A stretch of DNA of 43,260 bases from Sphingobacteriaceae bacterium (GCA_024645045.1 JAHEGO010000006.1:1-43260); one strand, 5' to 3'; positions 8,748 to 18,452 are shown, counted from the first letter of the stretch. Program-made: numbers and translations. The notes: a model not told the origin generated them from the sequence alone.

Positions 8748-9293
8748 TTATTCAAAAACAGGTCTTTTCTTTTTCATTATTGCAGCAATAATGAAAGACA
8801 ATACAAATCCAAATGCAGATGTTCCTAAAAAGTTCAAGCCAACTCTTTTCAATGTAACGCTGTAATCTTGTTCATTCAATCGCTCTAATGCTTTTGAAAT
8901 ATCGTCTTCAGAAGCACCAAATTTTTGCATCATCGCTACTGCATTTTCTATCACTGTATCTTTAATGATGATAGGTAAATTAGTATCTATAAAATTCATC
9001 AACACATAACCAAATAAGCCAGATATTAATGCTCCTATTGCAAAAGTGAAAAACCCCGTAAACAAGGCTTCAGATAAACTAATATAGCCTTCTTGCGAAG
9101 CCCTAAATTCTTTAACTGACAAAACAATAAATGTGATGATAAACACCATACTTAAACTTGTCCATGTACCACTTGCTAATAATTTTGCATCAATCACGTA
9201 CAATAAAATTGTGTACAAAACAGAAACTAGTCCTGAAATAATACCCCATTTTAAAGCAACGCTTCTAAATTCTTTAACTGCTTGATTTTCCAT
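8748..9293 (-). CDS. DUF4199 domain membrane protein
   Basis: A 181-residue inner-membrane protein with four hydrophobic helices (about 13-35, 45-62, 74-100 and 150-172) and a soluble acidic segment at 115-145 that faces one side. The layout and motifs (VALKWGIISG at the first helix, SEALFTGFFTFAIGALIS) match DUF4199, a family widespread in Bacteroidota with no established function. It lies 2 nt after the preceding gene and 11 nt before the GT2 gene. DUF4199 next to this kind of GT2 is a common arrangement in the phylum, which suggests a link to glycolipid assembly; that is inference. Confidence 0.85.
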   Translation of the reverse strand: MENQAVKEFRSVALKWGIISGLVSVLYTILLYVIDAKLLASGTWTSLSMVFIITFIVLSVKEFRASQEGYISLSEALFTGFFTFAIGALISGLFGYVLMNFIDTNLPIIIKDTVIENAVAMMQKFGASEDDISKALERLNEQDYSVTLKRVGLNFLGTSAFGFVLSFIIAAIMKKKRPVFE

Positions 9294-9295
9294 AA

Positions 9296-10015
9296 TTATA
9301 AATTAAAAAATGAATGATTGAAACGATCTGTTCCATGATAATAGGCTAACAATGATGCCAATGTTGCGGCATCTAGGGCTTTATTTGGAGCTGAAGAAAG
9401 GTATTCTGAAAAATCTTCTGCTTTGTAAGCCGGACTTGCAAAAAAAGAAACGATTGGATAAAACCATTCTTTAATTTCAGATTGCACATTCAAAGTATGT
9501 TGAACCCTAGCAATCTCTGAATAAGGCGCATCAATTAAAATTTGGTTTGCAATGATGTCTTCATAGATTGCATGTTCATCTTGAAACTCATCATCTTCTA
9601 CCAATAAAAATTCTTTTAGGTAATCATCTAAGTCAGGGTCTAAACCTTCTTCTTTACATTCTTTGATATAAAGCAATAGGTTAAGCATTTCCGTTCCCCT
9701 ATCTATGGTTTGGTCTTCAATTGCTTCCCATTCTTCCGACTCTAAATAATCTTCTTCTAATTGCAGAGCATCAGCCGCAAAGAAATTAATCATTAATAAG
9801 TCAAATAAATATTCTCTAATGGGATCGAATTTGGGAAAATCATCAATGCACTTATCAAGCATTGCAACTTTATCCATAAATGCTTCTTCCGATTCAAAAA
9901 CAGTTGTTAATTGTTCAAAAATTTCTTTTGCTGAAATATCATCGGCTTGCACTAGCGCTCCTTGTTGAAAGCCAGCTATTGTAGCAGCTAAAGCATCCTT
10001 AATTGAATTATCCAT
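9296..10015 (-). CDS. Acidic hypothetical protein
   Basis: I do not recognise this 239-residue protein. It is strongly acidic, with runs rich in Glu and Asp around residues 100-165 (LEEDYLESEEWEAIEDQ, LVEDDEFQDEHAIYED), predicted mostly helical, with no signal peptide, membrane helix or obvious catalytic motif. That composition suits a cytoplasmic binding or adaptor protein. It is separated by 1 nt from the dihydroorotase-like gene downstream and by 2 nt from DUF4199, so it is certainly part of the same transcription unit. The start ATG at 10015 is well placed. Confidence 0.75.
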   Translation of the reverse strand: MDNSIKDALAATIAGFQQGALVQADDISAKEIFEQLTTVFESEEAFMDKVAMLDKCIDDFPKFDPIREYLFDLLMINFFAADALQLEEDYLESEEWEAIEDQTIDRGTEMLNLLLYIKECKEEGLDPDLDDYLKEFLLVEDDEFQDEHAIYEDIIANQILIDAPYSEIARVQHTLNVQSEIKEWFYPIVSFFASPAYKAEDFSEYLSSAPNKALDAATLASLLAYYHGTDRFNHSFFNL

Positions 10016-10016
10016 A

Positions 10017-11276
10017 TTATTTTAGCTGGTTATTGTTGATGATTGAAATTACTTTTCCTTTTAATTCTTGATTGATCAATGCGGTGTTTTTTGATTTAGA
10101 CAAAATGTCTTTTGATTGAAGTGTCCATTTTGCATTTGGATCAAAAACCGTCAAAGATGCTGCTTGATTAACAGCTATAGTTTGCGTTGCTAAACCTAGC
10201 ACTTTTCTAGGTGCATCTGTCCATTTAAGAATAATCTCTGTTATATCCATTTGTTTCTCTAAAGACATCAACGACAATGAAAATGCAGTTTGCAAACCAA
10301 TCATACCTTCGCTTGCGTGTTCAAATTCTACTTGTTTATGTTCTAAGTCTTCTGGCGTATGTTGAGAACAAATGGCATCAATGGTACCTTCTTTCAAGCC
10401 TTGCTTTAATGCTTTAATGTCTTCTTTCGTTCTTAAAGGTGGTGATAGTTTGAAATTGGAATCGAAATTTGCAAGTGCAGAATCATCGAAATACAAATTG
10501 TTTACACTGACATCTGCCGTTACTTGCAAACCTTTCTTCTTTGCTGCCTTAATCAATTCAACTGACTTTGCTGAACTGATACATGAAAAGTGTATTCTTG
10601 AATTTTGGTATTCTGCTAAAAATAAATCTCGGGAAACCATTAACTCTTCTGCAAGTGTTGGATTCCCCTTCATTCCTAGCAAAGTACTCATTTGTCCTTC
10701 ATTCATTTTAGCATTTTGAGAAATACTTTTTTCTTCTGCTTTTGCAATGATAAAACTGTCAATACCTTTAGCATAAAGCAAAGCACGAGACATTAAACCC
10801 GCATCCTGAACAGCTCTTGTTCCATCTGAAAATGCGATGGCTCCTGCTAATTTCATATCATACATTTCTGCTAAATCTTTTCCTTCTCTATTTGCTGATA
10901 AGGATCCAATTGGAAATATATTTACTGCATTACCTTTCGCTTTATTGTTAATGTATTCTATTTCAGATTTACTTTTAAGTGCGGGTTGTGTATTCGGCAT
11001 GAGTGCGACACCAACAAAACCTCCTTTTGCGGCAGCATTTAATCCAGACTCAATATCTTCTTTGGTTTCAAAACCAGGATCACAAAAATTAACATTTAAA
11101 TCTAACCAGCCAATTGAAACATATTGACCTTTACAATCTATAAGTTTTGCTCCCGAAACATTTAGCTTTTTTCCAATCTCTTTGATGATTTGATCTTGAA
11201 TATAAATATCAACCACTTTTAAATGATGAGGAGATTTTGGGTCGATAACGGTAATCGATTGTAAAATTAATTTCAT
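10017..11276 (-). CDS. Dihydroorotase-like pseudoenzyme (PyrC class I fold)
   Basis: Full-length (419 residues) class I dihydroorotase-like amidohydrolase. The scaffold motifs are present (GWLDLNVNFCDPG, MPNTQPAL, PPLRTKEDI), but the active site is gone. The HxH metal pair is N61-x-N63, the substrate arginine after it is C65, the H of the usual H-x-E-D is K179, the second metal histidine of the LHICHVST-like segment is C232, and the catalytic aspartate of DHAP is Q305. It therefore should not hydrolyse dihydroorotate. Non-catalytic PyrC-like proteins are known to act as structural partners of aspartate transcarbamoylase, and Bacteroidota relatives share this degeneration as I recall. Such a scaffolding role in pyrimidine synthesis is the best inference. 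Automated pipelines will name it dihydroorotase. Confidence 0.88.
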   Translation of the reverse strand: MKLILQSITVIDPKSPHHLKVVDIYIQDQIIKEIGKKLNVSGAKLIDCKGQYVSIGWLDLNVNFCDPGFETKEDIESGLNAAAKGGFVGVALMPNTQPALKSKSEIEYINNKAKGNAVNIFPIGSLSANREGKDLAEMYDMKLAGAIAFSDGTRAVQDAGLMSRALLYAKGIDSFIIAKAEEKSISQNAKMNEGQMSTLLGMKGNPTLAEELMVSRDLFLAEYQNSRIHFSCISSAKSVELIKAAKKKGLQVTADVSVNNLYFDDSALANFDSNFKLSPPLRTKEDIKALKQGLKEGTIDAICSQHTPEDLEHKQVEFEHASEGMIGLQTAFSLSLMSLEKQMDITEIILKWTDAPRKVLGLATQTIAVNQAASLTVFDPNAKWTLQSKDILSKSKNTALINQELKGKVISIINNNQLK

Positions 11277-11333
11277 TGTTATAAATGGCCTTAAAGTTAT
11301 TGAGGAAAATCAGCTTAAATGCCGAATACCTAT

Positions 11334-13373
11334 TTATGGATTAAAACGGCTAAAGAACCTTAAAATAAGCACTTCTGACGCTAAAAATACCAGTGCTAAA
11401 ATAACACATATTTTCCATAATTGAAGTCCTAAACTGTCTTGAGAGATGCTATTTTTCAAATTTTGTATAGTAGCATCATAAACCTTGAGTTTATTTATAT
11501 TTAAACTAGCTAATTCTGAGGATGTTATGTAATTTAAATTTGATTCTGAACGGTTATAATTTAGCGCAATTGATGCGATGCTTTGTTGATTATTCTTTAA
11601 ACTGAGCCAACCAGCCTCATTTACATCTGATGGGATAACTAATTTAACGCTCGAATTGACCAATTTCCATTCAGGAATCCATAACTGATTACCAATGGAT
11701 AAACTGTATTTATTTTGATCGGATAATGGATTAGCAATGCGATTCATTGGCACCAAATTTTTTCCAGATACAACATACGCTAGTGGTTGATTTGACGAAA
11801 CCAATTGAGGTATTTTCAAAAATATTGGAACCATTAATGGGTGTTCTGCGAAATCTCCAAAAGTTGGATCTAACGAAAATGAAAATAAAAATACATCCCC
11901 TTTTTTGAACTTTTGTTTTTGTAAAACGGAAGCGCCATCTTGTAAATTCATTAATGATGATGTAGTATTTCTGTTCCAAATAAAGTGTTTTTTAATTATA
12001 GGAAAATTGACATCTTGGCTTATTTTGGTGAAAACATCTTCAAATGTTTTTTCATTTAAATTTAATGACTTAATATTTTGAGTATTCGATTGAATGCCAA
12101 TGCAATTAGGCATTTGGAATACATTCAACAATTGGTTTAAACTATTAAAATTTGTACGTTCTGATGGAATAATAATTAAACTTTTACCATTCGAAACGAA
12201 TTTCTGTAAAGCCTGCACCAACCCATCTGAAACATTAATAGGTTCGTTTAAAATAATTGTTTCTGTTAAATCAAATATTGAAAAATTAATTTGATCGAAT
12301 TGATTGGTTGTTAATTTAATTAATGGTTCTGTTCGATAAACAGTTTGAATAAACGGAGAAGTGTTTTTATTTCCATCTATCAATAGAACAGGTAATGCAT
12401 TTGCAATGGTATATGTAAAATAATATTGGTCGTCAAATGCTAATTGTTCTGACTCTAAAAATACTTTCGCATTTTGAACTCCTTCGTTATCATTGGTAAA
12501 AATAAAAGTATCTACAATTGATGAATTTTCATTTAAACTAATGGAATTCAACGCCTTAGATATATTATTAATTTGTAGTTTAACAGGAATTTCTTTGCAA
12601 TCATGGTCAGCATGATTGGTTATTCTAACAAGTAACTTTTCTTTTTGATTGGCCATATGAATTGGCGTTTCAAACCAAACTGAATCAATAGAAATATTTT
12701 CAATTACACTTGGTTTAAACACAACCATTCGATAAAAAATAGTTGAATCAAAAGATTGACTTTTCCTTTTAGAAATAAAATTTTTCTGATAATCGCTTAA
12801 ATAAAAATAGTTTTTATTTACAGAAGTGAATGTAGAAAATAAAGCATTTTGCCTGGCAATAATTGCATCTATCGTTCTAGTATTTGCAGATAATTTTACT
12901 TCATCAACCGCTTTAATAGCAAGCTCTTTAGTAAGTATTTGCTGACTTTCAACAGAAAAATCGTTGGTAATAATTTGAAATTTATCTTGTAATTGATAGG
13001 CTGTAATAATTTCTTTTGCTTTAATTTTTGCTTGATCCAACAGGTTTCCATTTTCATTTTGCAATGACATGCTGTAAGAATTATCTATATAAATAGACAC
13101 ACTATTATTACCACTTTTAGGAGTATTTGGATTAATTGGTAAATATGGTTTTGCAAAGGCAAAGACTAAAAAAACAATAAAGAAAATTCGTGCAAGCAAA
13201 ACAAGTATGTGCTTTAACTTTTGTTTTTTAATTGTTTCTTGTTGAACTTCTTTTAATTGTTGAACATTACTAAATAAAACCCTTTTGTACTTTCGTAAAT
13301 TAAATAGGTGTATCAAAATAGGAATTGATACTGCTAATAAAGAAAATAAAATATTTGGGTTGCTAAATCTCAT
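11334..13373 (-). CDS. BatA-domain, VWA-type membrane protein
   Basis: A 679-residue membrane protein with the BatA N-terminal domain: MRFSNPNILFSLLAVSIPILIHLFNLRKYKR-type start, helix 1 at about 7-25 and helix 2 at about 55-75. A von Willebrand A-like domain follows, with the metal-site motif DNSYS (D97, S99, S101). A long periplasmic portion is followed by a C-terminal helix at about 655-675. BatA-type proteins occur in Bacteroides aerotolerance clusters, but this one stands apart from any bat operon or MoxR gene, so its function is open. It is the first gene of the minus-strand run, 57 nt before the dihydroorotase-like gene, and divergent from the WD40 gene across 39 nt. Confidence 0.85.
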   Translation of the reverse strand: MRFSNPNILFSLLAVSIPILIHLFNLRKYKRVLFSNVQQLKEVQQETIKKQKLKHILVLLARIFFIVFLVFAFAKPYLPINPNTPKSGNNSVSIYIDNSYSMSLQNENGNLLDQAKIKAKEIITAYQLQDKFQIITNDFSVESQQILTKELAIKAVDEVKLSANTRTIDAIIARQNALFSTFTSVNKNYFYLSDYQKNFISKRKSQSFDSTIFYRMVVFKPSVIENISIDSVWFETPIHMANQKEKLLVRITNHADHDCKEIPVKLQINNISKALNSISLNENSSIVDTFIFTNDNEGVQNAKVFLESEQLAFDDQYYFTYTIANALPVLLIDGNKNTSPFIQTVYRTEPLIKLTTNQFDQINFSIFDLTETIILNEPINVSDGLVQALQKFVSNGKSLIIIPSERTNFNSLNQLLNVFQMPNCIGIQSNTQNIKSLNLNEKTFEDVFTKISQDVNFPIIKKHFIWNRNTTSSLMNLQDGASVLQKQKFKKGDVFLFSFSLDPTFGDFAEHPLMVPIFLKIPQLVSSNQPLAYVVSGKNLVPMNRIANPLSDQNKYSLSIGNQLWIPEWKLVNSSVKLVIPSDVNEAGWLSLKNNQQSIASIALNYNRSESNLNYITSSELASLNINKLKVYDATIQNLKNSISQDSLGLQLWKICVILALVFLASEVLILRFFSRFNP

Positions 13374-13412
13374 TGCTTCAAAAATAATAAATATATACTA
13401 TATTTATGTTTC

Positions 13413-14312
13413 ATGGAAATAGCCAAACATTCATACGATTTAATTGGTCATAAACATCCAATCTACGCATTGGCAGGCTCTAGCAAATCTCATATAGTAT
13501 TTACTGCTGGAGGCGAAGGCGCAGTTGTGGAATGGAGTTTAAAGAAGAAAACGTTTTTAAAAATTGTATTTCACATGAAGTCAAGTATATATTGCCTTCA
13601 TAGTATTGCTAAACCAAACATAATCATTGCAGGAGACAGACTTGGCAATATTGCTGGTTTTGACTTTGAAAGTCAACAAGTCGTGTTTCATTTTAAAGCA
13701 CACCAATCTGCTATTTTCGCTATTCAATCTGACAGCGAAAATTTTTATTCCGTTTCTGAAGACGGTTGTCTGAATAGCTATTCTCTAGCAGATTACAGCC
13801 TTATCAAGCAAAATAAAATCAATCAACATACACTTAGAACAATAACATTAAATCCGAACAATAACGATTGTTTAATTGGCGGCAAAGAACAGTTTTTGAA
13901 CGTATATGATAAAAACGACCTAACAAATCCAAGATCATTATTAGGCCATTCACTACCCATCTTTTCAAGTTGTTACAATGTAAACCAACATCATTATATT
14001 ACAGGAGCTAGAGATGCACAAATAAATGTTTGGGATACCAATGGGCAAGGTTTAATCCAAAGCATTCCAGCGCATTTATTTGCAATAAACGACTTATTGA
14101 GTATACCGTCAAAACAAATTATTGTATCAGCAAGCAGAGATAAAAACATAAAAATATGGGATGATAAAAACTATCAATTATTACAGAAAATAGATAGTTC
14201 AACTAACGGTCACAAACTTTCCGTTAACCGATTGTGTTATACTCCTTTTGAAAATACAATGCTAAGTGTTGGAGATGATAAAATTTTAAAGGTTTGGGAA
14301 ATTACTGCTTAA
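13413..14312 (+). CDS. Stand-alone seven-blade WD40 protein
   Basis: A 299-residue protein made entirely of WD40 repeats. Seven blade ends can be read in order: VVEWSL, IAGFDF, LNSYSL, LNVYDK, INVWDT, IKIWDD and LKVWEI. Several are preceded by GH dipeptides (GHKHPIYAL, GHSLPIF, GHKLSVNRL), so it forms one complete propeller with no enzymatic domain, signal peptide or membrane segment. The role is probably as a cytoplasmic protein-protein scaffold; the partner is not evident. The start ATG at 13413 lies 39 nt from the divergent BatA gene. The stop is only 8 nt from the convergent NlpC/P60 gene, with no room for a separate terminator. Confidence 0.88.
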   Translation: MEIAKHSYDLIGHKHPIYALAGSSKSHIVFTAGGEGAVVEWSLKKKTFLKIVFHMKSSIYCLHSIAKPNIIIAGDRLGNIAGFDFESQQVVFHFKAHQSAIFAIQSDSENFYSVSEDGCLNSYSLADYSLIKQNKINQHTLRTITLNPNNNDCLIGGKEQFLNVYDKNDLTNPRSLLGHSLPIFSSCYNVNQHHYITGARDAQINVWDTNGQGLIQSIPAHLFAINDLLSIPSKQIIVSASRDKNIKIWDDKNYQLLQKIDSSTNGHKLSVNRLCYTPFENTMLSVGDDKILKVWEITA

Positions 14313-14320
14313 AATAAGCG

Positions 14321-15094
14321 CTATGCCTTTTGAAACAAGCGTTTCATTAATCTTAATTTGTGCGTATAAGCTTGTGTTTCTAAATTGAATATCCCTTGGT
14401 GGTCTAATTGGTCTATTCGAACTTGACCTGAAGCATGAATAATTTGTCCCTCTCCTAACGCGATACCAACATGTATAATTTTACCGTCTTCGTTGTCAAA
14501 AAAAACCAAATCACCTGCTGTCAATTCATCTACAAAATTAATGGTTTCACCATGCAAAGCTTGATCCTTGGCATCTCTAGGAATAGCACAACCAATAATC
14601 TTATATACTACTTGGGTAAATCCAGAACAGTCTATTCCAAAAATTGAACGACCTCCCCATTGGTAAGGCGTTAACAAAAACAATTTAGCTAACGAAATTA
14701 TATTAAACTGATTAAAATATTTTGCTGAATTGGTCTGACCAGTAAATGAATATTGTTGTTGATTTATTGCTAAATTATTTTCTTTAAAAGCAGGCAAATT
14801 TGATCCAATGCTAATTGCTTGTAACCCAGCACCAGATGATAACATAGAAACTCTATCGATATTTATTTCATGAGCATTTAGCAATTCATCGGCTTCAATT
14901 AAATTGCATTGTTTAGGATCAATCCAACCGGTATATTCATCCCACAAACATTGGATCTTCCACCACTTGGGTAGTTTTTCTAAAACTTCAACGGATTCAC
15001 CAAATAAAATTTGTGTTACTTGTTCAGCGGAATCAGCAGGTTCAGCACGAACAGGAACTACGCTTAAAGTGATGATCGCAAATTGTCTGCTCAT
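14321..15094 (-). CDS. SH3-NlpC/P60 cell-wall peptide peptidase (YkfC-like)
   Basis: Cysteine peptidase of the NlpC/P60 family. An N-terminal SH3-like domain (about 5-65) begins with the VPVRAEP motif, a linker region follows, and the catalytic domain (about 130-250) has C156 in DCSGF, H208 in IIHVGIAL and H220 in IIHASG. The architecture and lack of a signal peptide resemble YkfC-type gamma-D-glutamyl-diamino-acid endopeptidases, which act on muropeptides during cell-wall recycling; the exact bond is inferred. Convergent with the WD40 gene and 18 nt downstream of the ferredoxin gene, so possibly co-transcribed with it. Confidence 0.88.
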   Translation of the reverse strand: MSRQFAIITLSVVPVRAEPADSAEQVTQILFGESVEVLEKLPKWWKIQCLWDEYTGWIDPKQCNLIEADELLNAHEINIDRVSMLSSGAGLQAISIGSNLPAFKENNLAINQQQYSFTGQTNSAKYFNQFNIISLAKLFLLTPYQWGGRSIFGIDCSGFTQVVYKIIGCAIPRDAKDQALHGETINFVDELTAGDLVFFDNEDGKIIHVGIALGEGQIIHASGQVRIDQLDHQGIFNLETQAYTHKLRLMKRLFQKA

Positions 15095-15112
15095 GGAAAT
15101 GTATAATTAGAT

Positions 15113-15523
<411 letters not shown>

Positions 15524-15550
15524 TCAGAATTTCAAAATAAAATATAAAAA

Positions 15551-16564
15551 ATGGAAATAATCGCTGCATTAAACGAATTAGGATTGTATTTAACTCATAA
15601 GGATGAAGATTTAGTGAGTCAAATAAATAATGCTGCTAATTATAACCCATGGTTTAGTAAAGAAAACATGACTTTAGCCATTGATTCTTGGGCGAAATTA
15701 TTAAATACCGATAAATTGAACGGATGGATGCAAAGGGAGAAATTCACTGCATTAAATGAGCGCAAGAAAATCGGATTGGTATTAGCTGGGAATATTCCAA
15801 TGGTCGGATTTCATGATATTATATCGGTCTTGATAACTGGTCATGAGGCACATATTAAATTATCTTCTCAAGATCAAAAACTAATTCCATTTTTACTTAA
15901 TAAGCTAATTGAAATAGCTCCTGCTTTAAAAAATCAAATTTATTATCCAGAAAAGCTAAATGAGGTAGATGCAGTTATTGCTACTGGTAGCGATAATTCG
16001 GCTAGGTATTTTGAATATTATTTTGGACAAAAACCAAATATTATTAGGAAAAATAGAAATAGCATTGCCATATTAGAAGGCAACGAAAGCCCTGAAGAAA
16101 TAGTAGCTTTAGGGAATGACATATTTAATTATTTTGGTTTAGGTTGTAGAAATGTCTCTAAAATTTACATCCCAAAAAATTATGATTTAACCTATTTATT
16201 AGATCATTTAGAAAGTTACCATCGCATTGCAGATTTTCATAAATACCATAACAATTATGACTTTCAAAAATCACTTTTGTTGGTGAACGGCGTAAAACAT
16301 TTAGATAATGGATTTTTACTACTAAAAGAAAGCGATTCGCTTTTAGCCGCAATATCTGTTTTGCATTACGAATATTATGAAGATTTAGATTCGCTTCAAT
16401 CAAAAATCGAATTAGAGAAAGACAAAATACAATGTATTGCTTCTCACCTAAAAATTAACACAACCTGCCAATTGGTTGGTTTTGGTGAAACACAACAGCC
16501 TGGATGGACCGATTATGCGGATGACGTTAATACCATTTCTTTCCTAAAAAAAATAGCCAATTAA
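15551..16564 (+). CDS. LuxC-like acyl-CoA reductase family protein
   Basis: A 337-residue protein of the acyl-CoA reductase (LuxC, PF05893-like) family, related to aldehyde dehydrogenases. Family features are the GLVLAGNIPMVGFHDIISVL segment at about 75-94 and the nucleophile candidate C199 in FGLGCRNVSKIYIP. LuxC reduces activated fatty acids to aldehydes; here no luxD or luxE is near, so the substrate is unknown and bioluminescence is not implied. The protein is shorter than Vibrio LuxC (about 480). It is divergent from a ferredoxin gene, consistent with a redox role. Its stop codon lies inside a 15-bp hairpin that probably terminates transcription. Confidence 0.85.
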   Translation: MEIIAALNELGLYLTHKDEDLVSQINNAANYNPWFSKENMTLAIDSWAKLLNTDKLNGWMQREKFTALNERKKIGLVLAGNIPMVGFHDIISVLITGHEAHIKLSSQDQKLIPFLLNKLIEIAPALKNQIYYPEKLNEVDAVIATGSDNSARYFEYYFGQKPNIIRKNRNSIAILEGNESPEEIVALGNDIFNYFGLGCRNVSKIYIPKNYDLTYLLDHLESYHRIADFHKYHNNYDFQKSLLLVNGVKHLDNGFLLLKESDSLLAAISVLHYEYYEDLDSLQSKIELEKDKIQCIASHLKINTTCQLVGFGETQQPGWTDYADDVNTISFLKKIAN

Positions 16565-16584
16565 TTTAATTAATTGGCTATTTT
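16550..16584. terminator. Bidirectional hairpin terminator
   Basis: A perfect 15-bp inverted repeat (16550-16564 with 16570-16584) encloses the 5-nt loop TTTAA and has the core AATAGCCAATTAA. The acyl-CoA reductase stop codon (16562-16564) is part of the stem. It stands between two convergent genes with A-rich and T-rich flanks, so it can serve both strands. Confidence 0.75.
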
Positions 16585-16600
16585 AATTTGTTAGATTTAA

Positions 16601-18316
16601 TTATCTGACTGCTACTTTGAAAGCATCAGTTTCTGCATATTTCTTGAACTCTAAATCTTTAACGGCTTTAGCTTTTAAAGATTGATCTTCTAAAATTGCA
16701 CGTGATAAGTTTGTAGTTAAATTATCTAATTTATTAGTTCTTGCTGCAATTACAGCCCTTAAATAATATACACTTGCATTTTGTTGAGCGCAATCTAAAC
16801 TCTTCAATGCTTGATCATAATTACCCGCTAAGGTTGCTGCTAGTGCTGCATTGTATGAACATGAATTTACAGATCCATAATATGATAATGCTGCATTGTA
16901 ATCTCCTTGGCGAATTTTCAAGTTACCTAAGTTTAAATTGTTTTGAGCACCAAAAGATTTAGCTAATAAATAATTTCTTTCTGCATTTACATAATCATGT
17001 TTCTGCGCATATGCTACACCAAGGTTGTGGTAAATAATTGCATTGTCTTTATCTAATGATGCAGCTTTGTTTAATAATACAATTGCGTCATCGGCTTTTG
17101 AACCTTGATTTAAATAAGTATAAGCAATATTCGCAATCGGTCTCCAATCTGCAGGGAAAGCAGCATTAGCTTTATTGTAAATTGTCAATTTAACGGCTTC
17201 ATCAGTTGTTAAAGTTGATGCATACAACAATTCTTCAATCGTTAAAGTAGGTGTTTCTTTAGCTGCTTCAACACTAATTTCAGCATCTGATTTACGCTTA
17301 GCTGTTGCAATTAAAGTTACTTCAGATCTTCTTAAGGTTGGCAATAACTTATTTGCTAATTTTTGATATGATTTTAATTTTTTAATCGCGTTTTCTCTTT
17401 CAATTGGATCTGCAACTGTAGAAACAATGCTGATAATTTGGTCACGATCTGCTAAGTCAGAATTTGCAGCAGCTTGTTTTAAACCGTCCCAATCTTCGGC
17501 AGTTGCAGATTTTTTATAAAACGAACTATCATTTACTTGTTTAACGCCTTTTTTCTTTAACCAAGACAATAAGAACTCATAGGTTGCATCTGTACGATTA
17601 ATTGATAATTGATCGTTTCTTCTTAATTCTCCATCAGGAGATGCATAAGACGAAATGCTGATACCAGTTAATTGGTTACCTGATTTTACAAAACTTTCAA
17701 AAGCTTTGATGTCTGCAGATTTCTTTTGTTTAGCTGAAATTGATGCATCATCTATATTGAATAAAATTTGTCCTTTTTGCTCAACTGGAACAACTTTTTG
17801 GAAGTTATCAGCTGCTAACATTGCCACATCGGTTGTATTGATTGAATAGGCAGTAGTTAAAGTTCCTTTAGCTAATTCTACACTTCCAAAAGACAAGCAT
17901 TTTTTACCTTTAGTTGCAATTAAATCGAAAACTAAAGTAGCATCAGCCATTTTATCGTTATAAGCTACACGGTCTGTATAAGTAAATGTACCACCAGTTA
18001 ATTTACTAATAGTTGCACCTTTTACATCTACAACCAATTCACCTTTAATAAATGCAGGTTTTAACTTTGTAGCTGTTCCGTTGTAATTGATACTTGGATT
18101 TAAACTAATACTTGTTTTTTTATCAAAATATTTTGCAGGAATTTTACCTGTTACCAAAACATCAATACTATCACCCCTAACTTCTAGAGGACTTGGTTTA
18201 GCCTCGTAACTAATGGTGTTAGATTTGGTTTTCATAGACTTAAGCGAATTACAACTCGAAAAGAAAGCGGTAAGTGCAAAAGCTGCTAAAAACAATTTAA
18301 TTTGAAAAGTTTTCAT
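16601..18316 (-). CDS. OmpA-like/TPR lipoprotein
   Basis: A 571-residue envelope protein. The N-terminus is a lipoprotein signal ending FFSSC (C22 as the lipidated cysteine). Residues about 40-180 are a beta-rich domain. Residues about 210-250 contain an OmpA-like segment (SYASPDGELRRNDQLSINRT, shape of the peptidoglycan-binding motif with N, LS and R kept), with an inserted helical region after it. The C-terminal part (about 370-560) is TPR repeats, for example ADDAIVLLNKAASLDKDNAIIYHNLG. Likely anchored in the outer membrane facing the periplasm and binding the cell wall; the partner of the TPR part is unknown. Transcribed from the strong promoter at 18415-18444 with a leader of about 90 nt. 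Confidence 0.85.
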   Translation of the reverse strand: MKTFQIKLFLAAFALTAFFSSCNSLKSMKTKSNTISYEAKPSPLEVRGDSIDVLVTGKIPAKYFDKKTSISLNPSINYNGTATKLKPAFIKGELVVDVKGATISKLTGGTFTYTDRVAYNDKMADATLVFDLIATKGKKCLSFGSVELAKGTLTTAYSINTTDVAMLAADNFQKVVPVEQKGQILFNIDDASISAKQKKSADIKAFESFVKSGNQLTGISISSYASPDGELRRNDQLSINRTDATYEFLLSWLKKKGVKQVNDSSFYKKSATAEDWDGLKQAAANSDLADRDQIISIVSTVADPIERENAIKKLKSYQKLANKLLPTLRRSEVTLIATAKRKSDAEISVEAAKETPTLTIEELLYASTLTTDEAVKLTIYNKANAAFPADWRPIANIAYTYLNQGSKADDAIVLLNKAASLDKDNAIIYHNLGVAYAQKHDYVNAERNYLLAKSFGAQNNLNLGNLKIRQGDYNAALSYYGSVNSCSYNAALAATLAGNYDQALKSLDCAQQNASVYYLRAVIAARTNKLDNLTTNLSRAILEDQSLKAKAVKDLEFKKYAETDAFKVAVR

Positions 18317-18364
18317 ATCTGTTATTTTGAATGCGTTTTAAATGCTAAAAATAATTAGTAAGAA

Positions 18365-18398
18365 TTGTTTTATTACTAATTATAATACCCTATTTTTG
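18365..18398 (+). promoter_or_regulatory. Putative promoter of the small gene-ftsE-tlpA unit
   Basis: TTG at 18365-18367 and TATTTTTG at 18391-18398 are separated by 23 nt, matching TTG-N19/23-TAnnTTTG at the long end of the range. It would give a leader of about 60 nt. It faces the minus-strand promoter at 18415-18444. Confidence 0.5.
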
Positions 18399-18414
18399 TT
18401 TAAATAGAGATGCG

Positions 18415-18444
18415 CAAATATAATAGAAATTGACGAAATTACAA
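18415..18444 (-). promoter_or_regulatory. Promoter of the OmpA/TPR lipoprotein gene
   Basis: On the minus strand TTG (18442-18444), a 19-nt spacer and TATATTTG (18415-18422) reproduce the Bacteroidota primary sigma factor consensus exactly. The predicted start is near 18408. Confidence 0.75.
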
Positions 18445-18452
18445 TTTCAAAC

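Noticed and set aside
15551-16564. Bioluminescence genes suggested by the LuxC family match
   Set aside because: No luciferase, luxD or luxE is near, and the divergent ferredoxin pairing is common in non-luminous Bacteroidota.
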